This document shows, piece after piece, positions 1-5,095 of a stretch of DNA of 5,095 nt (its first letter is position 1; the number at the start of each line of letters is the position of its first letter). This DNA is from JAOAFX01 sp965649105 (GTDB lineage: Bacteria; Hydrothermota; Tepidihabitantia; SM23-42; JAOAFX01). The position numbers were made by a program, and so were the translations under genes. The stretch is taken from contig CBFGJP010000120.1 in assembly GCA_965649105.1 (NCBI GenBank), positions 1 through 5,095 on the forward strand. The letters run 5' to 3'. Under the pieces are notes generated by a model. The model searched no databases. It saw nothing but the letters and a program-made list of their open reading frames with translations, and was not told the origin of the DNA.

Positions 1-1198
1 TCAGGTTTATGCCTAAGGCAACCTGCCAGTCACCAAGTGCCTTATGCCCTGAAAAAGGAAAGTCCCACCCGGTACATCCATATGTTTCGGTCAGACGCCA
101 CTTTCTTTTAAATTGTCTTGCAACAGAACTGACCTGTTTTGCGGTATTGAATTCTCTTCGGTGCTCGGTGAGGAGGTCCATTCCCGGCGCCTGCATATAC
201 TCATAAAACCGCATACAACTTCCCACCACATTTGTCTGGGAGGCAAGTGTCTCCTCTGAAAGCACATGGCCGGTAAACAAAATTTTATTCTTCTCGCACC
301 ATCTCCCAATCTGCCTTGCAAAGGCATTAACAAAGAGATGGGTGATACAATCATGATAATGGTACCTTGCCCTTGAAACTTCCTGCCCCGCAATGTCAAA
401 ATAGATTTCGGGAAGATGATTTGTAATATTATAGCCGTATCTTTTTCTGAACACAGAAGGCAGTCTTTCGGTCCAGGGTATTGCGATGAGTGTCTCAGGT
501 TCATTCTGATAAACAAAAAAGGTATTACCATAATTTGGTTCATCAGTAAAAATCCCGGGTATCACATCATTAAAATATTTTCCACAAAAATTCTTATATC
601 CCTGGTAGGTAATTTTAATAAATTCCCTGACTGCCTGATGATTCATTGTGTCAAGATATGTATATCCATTATACCAGGGGCTTTCTTTTTGAATTCTCAC
701 AGTGAAAATAAGATACTTTATTTGTTTCCGTGTCTTTTCTAATCTTTTTGCCTTCCGATAACTTTTTATCTTGTCACCTTCAAATTCAGCCTCAAAGATT
801 CCAACAATATTTTTTGTATTTTTAACCTTTTTAAAGTCATCAACAATCTCCATACACAGATGCCTCATTCTGTATTTCTTATTTTTGGTAACAAGCCCCC
901 CTGCTGCGCCCGAGGGCCATCTGTCTTCATCATAAAGATAGGCAAGCATCTTCAACTTTCTTGCTTCTTCAGCGCATAGATTTATGCATTCAAACCAATC
1001 CTTTGAAAGATATTCAGTCTCCAGCCCAACGCGTGAATGCATAAAAAATCCACCAAAGCCCATCTTTTTTAAAATTCTAATCTGGTGCCTCAATTCTTCT
1101 GATTGAAGGTTACCATTCCATGACCAGAATGGCGCACCCCTGTATACAGATGGAATTTCTTTGAGTTCTTTTATAATCATATCAATATTTCCTGACAT
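1..1198 (-). CDS. GH106-like glycoside hydrolase (alpha-L-rhamnosidase family), N-terminal part, runs off left edge
   Basis: Read on the minus strand from ATG at 1198, the frame stays open for 399 codons to the left edge with no stop, so the 3' end is missing. Landmarks are FWSWNG (residues 24-29), MHSRVGLETEYL (53-64), YDEDRWPSG (89-97), FTDEP (217-221) and ETYGCTGWDF (371-380). From memory this combination matches the large GH106/Pfam Glyco_hydro_106 type enzymes, which cleave alpha-L-rhamnosyl or related linkages on a TIM barrel; E220 and E371 are plausible active-site acids, but that is inference. Full-length members are usually around 900-1100 residues, so less than half is seen. No signal peptide or membrane segment is visible at the N-terminus, suggesting a cytoplasmic enzyme acting on imported oligosaccharides. 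The start is supported by an in-frame TAA five codons upstream (1211-1213), no other start codon between, and AAGGGA six bases before the ATG. The family call is fairly secure; the substrate is not. Confidence 0.8.
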   Translation of the reverse strand, partial: MSGNIDMIIKELKEIPSVYRGAPFWSWNGNLQSEELRHQIRILKKMGFGGFFMHSRVGLETEYLSKDWFECINLCAEEARKLKMLAYLYDEDRWPSGAAGGLVTKNKKYRMRHLCMEIVDDFKKVKNTKNIVGIFEAEFEGDKIKSYRKAKRLEKTRKQIKYLIFTVRIQKESPWYNGYTYLDTMNHQAVREFIKITYQGYKNFCGKYFNDVIPGIFTDEPNYGNTFFVYQNEPETLIAIPWTERLPSVFRKRYGYNITNHLPEIYFDIAGQEVSRARYHYHDCITHLFVNAFARQIGRWCEKNKILFTGHVLSEETLASQTNVVGSCMRFYEYMQAPGMDLLTEHRREFNTAKQVSSVARQFKRKWRLTETYGCTGWDFPFSGHKALGDWQVALGINL

Positions 1199-1345
1199 AT
1201 ATCTTCCCTTTTAATAAAAATCACTTTATCCTAATATGCTTGCACTCATTTTATTTTTTCTGCTTCCCTGGATAGCCCTTGTTACTTTTCTGTTCAAAAA
1301 TTTTTAGGAATATCCTTCCAATCAGTAGAAAATACTTGTGTTTTA
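1199..1345 (-). other. Intergenic spacer between the 68-residue gene and the GH106-like gene
   Basis: This AT-rich spacer of 147 bp holds no gene I can support. On the minus strand it has a very weak hairpin, GGAA/TTCC around a 5-base loop (1308-1320), followed by the AAAAATTTTT palindrome (1296-1305). That could act as a poor terminator after the small gene, but a 4-bp stem is too short to claim one. No convincing -35/-10 pair was found. The last bases before 1198 carry the ribosome binding site of the hydrolase. Confidence 0.4.
1205..1210 (-). promoter_or_regulatory. Ribosome binding site of the GH106-like gene
   Basis: The minus strand reads AAGGGA followed by a 6-base spacer to the ATG at 1198. 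With the in-frame stop just upstream, this fixes the start codon of the glycoside hydrolase. Confidence 0.6.
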
Positions 1346-1552
1346 TTATGATAATTCTTGAATGTCAAAAGCCTCATTTATTTTACAATCAATGTCCTCT
1401 ATCTCAAACCTGAACTTTTTTCTATCATCTGCGGATGAGATATCTTTAATATCACCTGTAAAAAACTCGGCGATCTCTTTTACTTTGCTTTCATCCTCCG
1501 CCTTTATTCTAACAATATAAGATTTTGTTAAAACAACTTCAAAAGTTTTCAT
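1346..1552 (-). CDS. Small hypothetical protein, 68 residues
   Basis: I do not recognise this protein. It begins MKTFEVVLTKSYIVRIKAED and reads as a beta-strand with alternating hydrophobic residues (2-17), a charged helix (about 19-31), then an FRFEIEDIDC strand (47-56) and a short acidic tail ending at residue 68. It is highly charged, has no signal peptide or membrane segment, and should be a small cytoplasmic alpha/beta protein. The general pattern (N-terminal strand, then an acidic 'AEDES' helix) is loosely reminiscent of DpnD/PcfM-like small proteins, but the resemblance is too weak for a name. Support for a real gene comes from AGAAGG six bases before the ATG, clean coding-like composition, and the same orientation as atpD-atpC, 89 bp downstream of atpC. 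It may be cotranscribed with them, because I see no strong terminator between. A link to ATP synthase is not implied. Confidence 0.65.
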   Translation of the reverse strand: MKTFEVVLTKSYIVRIKAEDESKVKEIAEFFTGDIKDISSADDRKKFRFEIEDIDCKINEAFDIQELS

Positions 1553-1558
1553 AAAGTA

Positions 1559-1564
1559 CCTTCT
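1559..1564 (-). promoter_or_regulatory. Ribosome binding site of the 68-residue gene
   Basis: The minus strand reads AGAAGG, then the 6-base spacer TACTTT, then the ATG at 1552. This good spacing and match are the main reason for accepting the small gene as real. Confidence 0.6.
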
Positions 1565-1566
1565 TT

Positions 1567-1578
1567 GGCTTGGAAGCC
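1567..1578. repeat. Short inverted repeat upstream of the 68-residue gene
   Basis: GGCTT and AAGCC flank a 2-base centre in the 89-bp gap between atpC and the small gene, just upstream of its ribosome binding site. On the minus strand no T-run follows, so it is not a terminator for atpC. It could be a small operator or chance. An AT-rich TTATATAA (1583-1590) next to it contains TATAAG, a fair -10 match on the minus strand, but no -35 element sits at the right distance. The rest of this gap (1591-1641) shows nothing distinct. Confidence 0.3.
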
Positions 1579-1641
1579 TTTCTTATATAATGATTGAACT
1601 TTTGATTACTTCTAATTAACAAATCTGGGCACGGTGTATGT

Positions 1642-2052
1642 CTATTTCTTTCTCTTCCTCTGTCCTACCTTTATCCTCACCAGTGCCCGCTGGAATGCTG
1701 CCATTGCCTCGGCATGGGAAATCTTGTCTCCCCTTTTCTCTTCCATCAACTTCTGTGCCCTCTCCCTTGCCTTCATCGCCCTGTCCAAATCAATCTCCTC
1801 GGCACGTTCCGCCGCATCAGCAAGGATTATCACATTATGGGGTAGGACCTGGACAAACCCGCCGGTGATTGCCATAAATTCAGTCTCACCATCTTTTTTT
1901 ATCTTTATCTCACCCGGGCTGATGATAGAGACCAGAGGCACATGTTTGGCAAGGATACTTATCTCACCCTGGACTGTGGGCACAGTGAGCACATCCACAT
2001 CCTCTGAATAGACAAGACGCTCAGGTGTAACGATTTCTAAACGGAACTTCAT
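1642..2052 (-). CDS. atpC: F-type ATP synthase epsilon subunit
   Basis: This is the epsilon subunit of the F1 central stalk, which joins gamma to the c-ring and can inhibit ATP hydrolysis through its C-terminal helices. The 136-residue length is normal for the family. The N-terminal beta-sandwich (about 1-86) starts MKFRLEIVTPERLVYSEDVD and contains the typical GEISIL..H.PLVS stretch (29-43) and ITGGFVQV (62-69). The motif ADAAERAEEID (78-88) leads into the helical hairpin (about 88-128), where IDLDRA (87-92) fits the I/L-D-x-x-R-A ATP-binding motif described for Bacillus epsilon. The tail QRKRKK is strongly basic. The ATG lies 3 bp after the atpD stop, and I see no strong Shine-Dalgarno before it, so translational coupling to atpD is likely. 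The protein acts at the cytoplasmic face of the membrane. Confidence 0.96.
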   Translation of the reverse strand: MKFRLEIVTPERLVYSEDVDVLTVPTVQGEISILAKHVPLVSIISPGEIKIKKDGETEFMAITGGFVQVLPHNVIILADAAERAEEIDLDRAMKARERAQKLMEEKRGDKISHAEAMAAFQRALVRIKVGQRKRKK

Positions 2053-2055
2053 TTT

Positions 2056-3423
2056 CTAAATACTCAAGCCACCGCACATATATAGATTCTGTTCTGGCAT
2101 ATCATCACACGCACCCTCAAGAATTGCCCTGAATGCCTTTATCGTCTCTTTCAGTGGTACATATTGACCAGGCCTGCCGGTAAAGGTCTCAGCAACGAAG
2201 AACGGCTGGGATAAAAATTTCTGAATCTTTCTTGCCCTGGTTACGGTCAGTTTATCTTCTTCAGAAAGTTCTTCAAATCCTAAGATTGCAATCACATCCT
2301 GCAAATCCTTATATCTCTGCAATACTCTCTGCACACCCCTTGCTACATTATAATGTTCTTCACCAACAAATCTCGGATCAAGGATTGTGGAAGTAGAATC
2401 AAGCGGGTCAACTGCCGGATATATGCCTAACTCTGCAATTGGTCTTGATAATACAATCGTTGAATCAAGGTGTCCGAATGTCGTTGCGGGTGCTGGATCG
2501 GTCAAATCATCAGCAGGGACATACACTGCCTGAACCGAAGTGATGGAGCCATGCTTCGTTGAAGTAATACGTTCCTGTAATTCACCCATTTCTGTAGCAA
2601 GTGTTGGTTGATAGCCAACTGCAGAAGGAATCCTGCCTAAAAGTGCTGAAACTTCTGAGCCAGCCATTGTGAAACGATAGATATTATCAATGAAAAGTAA
2701 TACATCTTTATGCTCATCATCGCGAAAATATTCTGCCATTGACAAGGCAGTTAAACCAACCCTTGCCCTTACACCAGGAGGTTCATTCATCTGACCGAAG
2801 ACTAAGACTGTTTTGTTTATTACGCCGGAGCGGTTCATCTCAAGGTATAGGTCATTTCCCTCGCGTGTCCTTTCTCCAATCCCGGCAAATACTGAGACAC
2901 CGCCATGTTCAATAGCAATATTTCTAATGAGTTCCATAACCACGACTGTCTTTCCTACACCTGCGCCGCCGAATAGTCCAACCTTTCCACCCTTCATAAT
3001 TGGTGCAATCAAATCTATGACCTTTATGCCTGTTTCAAGAATTTCCACCTTTGTTGATTGTTCCTTGAATGCCGGTGGTTTGCAATGGACCGGTCTGCGC
3101 AGTTTTCCGTTAACCGGTCCTTTTCCATCAATCGGTTCACCAAGGACATTAAATAACCTTCCCAATGTCTCGGGACCAACTGGAACAGTAATCGGCTCGC
3201 CTAAATCAATTACCTCCATACCCCGTGCAACACCATCTGTTGGCCCCATTGCAATCGTCCTTACTACATTATAGCCAAGGTGCTGCTGGACCTCAAGGAT
3301 GAAATCTCCATCTTTTAATGATAACTTTAAAGCCCCATAAATCTCGGGCAACTTCTCAGTAAATTCAACATCTATGACAGGTCCCATCACCTGTAAGACC
3401 CTTCCTTTATGTTGAGTAGACAT
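2056..3423 (-). CDS. atpD: F-type ATP synthase beta subunit (catalytic)
   Basis: This is the catalytic beta subunit of F1, making ATP from ADP and phosphate at the alpha/beta interfaces. At 455 residues it is slightly shorter than the usual 460-480, mainly at the C-terminus, which ends PEQNLYMCGGLSI. The fold order is intact: N-terminal beta-barrel (about 1-80), nucleotide-binding domain (about 80-360), C-terminal helical domain. Visible key residues are the P-loop GGAGVGKT (152-159), the catalytic glutamate in GERTREGND (E184), the Walker B aspartate in LLFIDNIYRF (D246, with R250), SALLGR.PSAVGYQPTL (259-275), and adenine-stacking Y335 in ELGIYPAVDP. The DELSEED lever reads EELSEED (384-390). 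One small oddity is DSTST (342-346) where most homologues have DSTSR. The ATG at 3423 is preceded by AAGGAGG at 5-base spacing. atpC follows after 3 bp, but the upstream gene is not atpG, so the atp operon is split. Confidence 0.99.
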   Translation of the reverse strand: MSTQHKGRVLQVMGPVIDVEFTEKLPEIYGALKLSLKDGDFILEVQQHLGYNVVRTIAMGPTDGVARGMEVIDLGEPITVPVGPETLGRLFNVLGEPIDGKGPVNGKLRRPVHCKPPAFKEQSTKVEILETGIKVIDLIAPIMKGGKVGLFGGAGVGKTVVVMELIRNIAIEHGGVSVFAGIGERTREGNDLYLEMNRSGVINKTVLVFGQMNEPPGVRARVGLTALSMAEYFRDDEHKDVLLFIDNIYRFTMAGSEVSALLGRIPSAVGYQPTLATEMGELQERITSTKHGSITSVQAVYVPADDLTDPAPATTFGHLDSTIVLSRPIAELGIYPAVDPLDSTSTILDPRFVGEEHYNVARGVQRVLQRYKDLQDVIAILGFEELSEEDKLTVTRARKIQKFLSQPFFVAETFTGRPGQYVPLKETIKAFRAILEGACDDMPEQNLYMCGGLSI

Positions 3424-3428
3424 TCAAA

Positions 3429-3435
3429 CCTCCTT
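3429..3435 (-). promoter_or_regulatory. Strong ribosome binding site of atpD
   Basis: The minus strand reads AAGGAGG (AAGGAGGT with the next base), ending about 5 bases before the ATG at 3423. It is close to a full anti-16S match, the strongest in the window, fitting the high expression expected of atpD. Confidence 0.85.
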
Positions 3436-3445
3436 CACCCCACTT

Positions 3446-3473
3446 TTTATCGCGGGTTTTTCGGAATTTCCAA
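3446..3473 (-). promoter_or_regulatory. Weak candidate promoter for atpDC
   Basis: On the minus strand TTGGAA (3468-3473) and GATAAA (3446-3451) are 16 bases apart, each matching four of six consensus sigma-70 positions. The -10 element would lie 22 bases before the atpD ATG, giving a very short leader. The -35 half overlaps the near-palindrome at 3463-3478. Since atpD is preceded by an unrelated gene, a promoter somewhere in this 79-bp gap is expected, but this particular placement is only a guess. Confidence 0.25.
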
Positions 3474-3478
3474 ATTCC
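3463..3478. repeat. 16-bp near-perfect palindrome upstream of atpD
   Basis: GGAATTT and AAATTCC are perfect 7-base arms around a CC centre (plus strand), in the gap between the preceding gene and atpD. As RNA the 2-base loop is too tight for a good hairpin and no T-run follows in the minus direction, so it is a poor terminator. Its symmetry and place suit an operator for a dimeric regulator of atpDC, or it may be a chance feature of AT-rich spacer. Confidence 0.35.
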
Positions 3479-3502
3479 CACATTAAGGATAAAGACTTAC
3501 TA

Positions 3503-5095
3503 TTATCGCTTAACCAGCACATCATCGTAGTCAACTACTATTTCTTCCTCTTCAAAAACACCAATCCCGATTCCACCATTGATAAATGGATTGGCGTTAT
3601 CAGTATATTGAATCCGTAAAGTATCATTCAAAAAACACTTAATCTGGGCACCCTGTATTTCTATCTTAAGGCTATACCAGATATCTTTAAGAGGGTTAAA
3701 GGAGTATGCGCCAAGAGTTGTCCACTCTCCATTTTCCCTTTTGTGAAGTTCAAGCCCGGTGCCGTTATAGATTCCAAAACGATAGTAATTTAGTGTATCC
3801 TGAACCCTGAAGAACATATATCCCCTTGAAGAAGGCACTAATTCGCTTCCCTTTATCCTTATTTTAACATAAAATTTGAAGTTTGTCCAGTCACAACCTT
3901 CAGCCACCGTAGCAAAATGGTTACTACCACTTGCCCGGACAAATCCAGAATCTTGCGGCACATTCCAGTCTCCAAGATGTCTAACCCATAAAGGAGACAT
4001 CTGCCCATTATTAAAGTTATCAGCAAAGAGGGTATCAGGCCAGACCAAAGGACGAACTACAATATCGTCATAGTAATTGGTCATCCAGTCTTCATTAGTG
4101 CCAATACCAATACCGCCCCTTGGATATTTTGTGTCGTTTTTATTAATTACCTCTTCACCATTAAAGTAACAGCGCATATTATTCCCTTGAACCTTAACTG
4201 CAAGATTATACCAGCCCTCTTTCTGGGCTTGGAATCCATAATCACCAAGCCTTGTCCAGTTATACATCCCATTGCGCCTAAAAAGAACAAGCGCACGATC
4301 ATCATCTTTTATCCCAAATCGGTAATACATCGTATCAGCATTATCACTTTGAACCCGAAAATAAAGGTAGGACTTAAGATACTGAATATAAGGATTGGTG
4401 CTTCCCTCAAGTTTGGTATTCATCTGAAAGCAGTAGTTTATCCAATTTGTATTGCCGGCCCCAATCGTAGCAAAGTGGCGCGAATAATTACCACTCCCTT
4501 TGGCACTGCTGTCCTCAACCGACCAGGCTGCAGAGGGCTCCCATAAATGCCATTGTTCACTCATCTTACCAGAGTTAAAATCATCACAAAATAAATCTCC
4601 GGGTGTTGGTCGCATTGCCCGTTTAACCGGTCGTGTGATACTCCCAACTGTATCTCCATCACTCGTGGCAATTATCCTGATAATTCCACAGGTGTCGCTA
4701 ATATCTACATATATCGGCAACTCCTTTTTCTCAAAGGGATTTAAAGAAAATGACTTGGGTTCCCACTCCATCCTACCATGCCCCTGGGTGAATCCATAAC
4801 CAAGCCTCACCTGGCGCATTGTATCTGCAGTATTATTCACCAGAATTAAATTAAAAGAATCACCCACAGGAAACTTTATAAATAATCTTTCCGGCAAACC
4901 AAAACTGACCCGGTCAACAATCCAGTTGGTAAATAATGTAGTATCATCAGGAGTCGGGAAAGTATTTATAACCAGAAATGAATCTTCTTTAAGCGGATGG
5001 GTATCAGGAACTGCAAAATCATATTGGACATCACGATATTCATATTGACGCAACCGGAAGGTGCGTGGGTTATAATTTCCAAATGGGGTGATGAT
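3503..5095 (-). CDS. Probable secreted protein with Ig-like stretch and two tandem LamG/DUF1080-like domains, C-terminal part
   Basis: The frame is open from the right edge to TAA at 3503-3505, giving 530 visible residues; the true start lies beyond the window. An in-frame TTG at 5053 has no ribosome binding site before it and codons upstream stay open, so it is not a credible start. Visible residues 37-165 are beta-rich and look like an Ig-type sandwich (for example FNLILVNNTADTMRQVRLGY, 81-100). Two homologous beta-sandwich units follow, at about 168-348 and 356-529, each running D.FN.G.MS..W, HFAT, FRVQ, YYRFGI, LGxYxF, WYxL, GGIGIG and YDD.xV. They resemble concanavalin A-like folds of the LamG or DUF1080 (3-keto-disaccharide hydrolase) kind, which bind or cleave carbohydrate. 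No catalytic residues can be assigned and no sorting signal follows the last repeat. Many Asn/Tyr/Trp residues suggest an extracellular protein; the missing N-terminus could hold a signal peptide and an enzyme domain. Three stops in a row (TAA TAG TAA) end it. Confidence 0.85.
   Translation of the reverse strand: MITPFGNYNPRTFRLRQYEYRDVQYDFAVPDTHPLKEDSFLVINTFPTPDDTTLFTNWIVDRVSFGLPERLFIKFPVGDSFNLILVNNTADTMRQVRLGYGFTQGHGRMEWEPKSFSLNPFEKKELPIYVDISDTCGIIRIIATSDGDTVGSITRPVKRAMRPTPGDLFCDDFNSGKMSEQWHLWEPSAAWSVEDSSAKGSGNYSRHFATIGAGNTNWINYCFQMNTKLEGSTNPYIQYLKSYLYFRVQSDNADTMYYRFGIKDDDRALVLFRRNGMYNWTRLGDYGFQAQKEGWYNLAVKVQGNNMRCYFNGEEVINKNDTKYPRGGIGIGTNEDWMTNYYDDIVVRPLVWPDTLFADNFNNGQMSPLWVRHLGDWNVPQDSGFVRASGSNHFATVAEGCDWTNFKFYVKIRIKGSELVPSSRGYMFFRVQDTLNYYRFGIYNGTGLELHKRENGEWTTLGAYSFNPLKDIWYSLKIEIQGAQIKCFLNDTLRIQYTDNANPFINGGIGIGVFEEEEIVVDYDDVLVKR
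3509..4030 (-). repeat. Second copy of the duplicated LamG/DUF1080-like domain
   Basis: This coding segment (visible residues 356-529) begins TLFADNFNNGQMSPLW and ends VDYDDVLVKR one codon before the stop. It is slightly shorter than the first copy, mainly around the loop before the FRVQ strand. A short linker, LVWPD (350-354), separates the two. The protein ends directly after this unit. Confidence 0.8.
4052..4594 (-). repeat. First copy of the duplicated LamG/DUF1080-like domain
   Basis: This coding segment (visible residues 168-348) begins LFCDDFNSGKMSEQW and ends NYYDDIVVRP. It aligns along its full length with the second copy: HFATIGAG versus HFATVAEG, YLYFRVQ versus YMFFRVQ, YYRFGI in both, WYNLAVKVQG versus WYSLKIEIQG, and GGIGIG in both. 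The copies are clearly diverged, so the duplication is old and is a protein-level rather than a DNA-level repeat. Confidence 0.8.

Noticed and set aside
91..543. Open frame of 150 codons on the minus strand
   Set aside because: It lies in a different frame inside the GH106-like gene, whose own frame is open across the whole region with clear family motifs; the 150-codon product has no sensible protein character.
1296..1320. Possible intrinsic terminator after the 68-residue gene
   Set aside because: The stem is only 4 bp and the T-run is preceded by an A-run; too weak to call.
1251..1364. Open stretch of 38 codons on the minus strand, lysine-rich, in the spacer after the small gene
   Set aside because: It has no ATG, GTG or TTG start and no ribosome binding site, and it overlaps the end of the 68-residue gene; probably chance in AT-rich spacer.
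1561..1590. Possible plus-strand terminator at GGCTTGGAAGCC followed by TTTCTT
   Set aside because: The 5-bp stem has a 2-base loop and an interrupted T-tract, and no plus-strand gene ends here.
1634..2011. Open frame of 125 codons on the plus strand, with some hydrophobic segments
   Set aside because: It is antisense to atpC and shows no ribosome binding site; the hydrophobicity comes from the complement of charged codons.
2813..3274. Open frame of 153 codons on the plus strand
   Set aside because: It is antisense to the highly conserved atpD, and its proline/serine/threonine-rich product is the usual reverse-strand shadow.
4187..4546. Plus-strand open frames opposite the large beta-sandwich gene
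   Set aside because: They are antisense to a gene with clear duplicated protein domains and have no independent support.
5041..5053. TTG at 5053 or ATG at 5043 as the start of the large protein
   Set aside because: The TTG has no ribosome binding site and the frame continues open to the window edge; the ATG at 5043 is out of frame. The gene is better treated as partial at its 5' end.

Overview
The window looks like bacterial chromosome of moderate-to-low GC (about 40% by eye), with every supported gene on the minus strand. The anchors are atpD and atpC, the beta and epsilon subunits of an F-type ATP synthase, so the source is a bacterium. The neighbours (a secreted-type tandem beta-sandwich protein and a GH106-like glycoside hydrolase) fit a polysaccharide-using, possibly uncultured lineage. 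I cannot name the phylum from the sequence alone.

In transcription order (right to left) the layout is as follows. (1) 5095-3503: the C-terminal 530 residues of a large protein whose 5' end lies beyond the window, with an Ig-like stretch followed by two copies of a LamG/DUF1080-like domain. (2) A 79-bp spacer with a 16-bp near-palindrome, a weak promoter candidate and a strong Shine-Dalgarno. (3) 3423-2056: atpD, intact. (4) 2052-1642: atpC, intact, 3 bp after atpD. (5) 1552-1346: an unrecognised 68-residue protein with a good Shine-Dalgarno. (6) A 147-bp spacer. (7) 1198-1: the N-terminal 399 residues of a glycoside hydrolase resembling family GH106, running off the left edge. This last gene has no stop inside the window and is easily missed, but its frame is open without interruption.

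atpD and atpC form one translationally coupled unit. They are not preceded by atpA/atpG as in the classical atpBEFHAGDC operon, so the ATP synthase genes are split in this genome, an arrangement known in several phyla. The 68-residue gene may be read through from atpC, since no convincing terminator separates them. The GH106-like gene has its own ribosome binding site and is probably functionally independent.

I found no tRNA, rRNA, CRISPR array, insertion sequence or attachment site. I do not see an undescribed multi-gene system. The points most worth a second look are the split atpDC pair, the duplicated domain in the flanking protein, and the small unrecognised gene.
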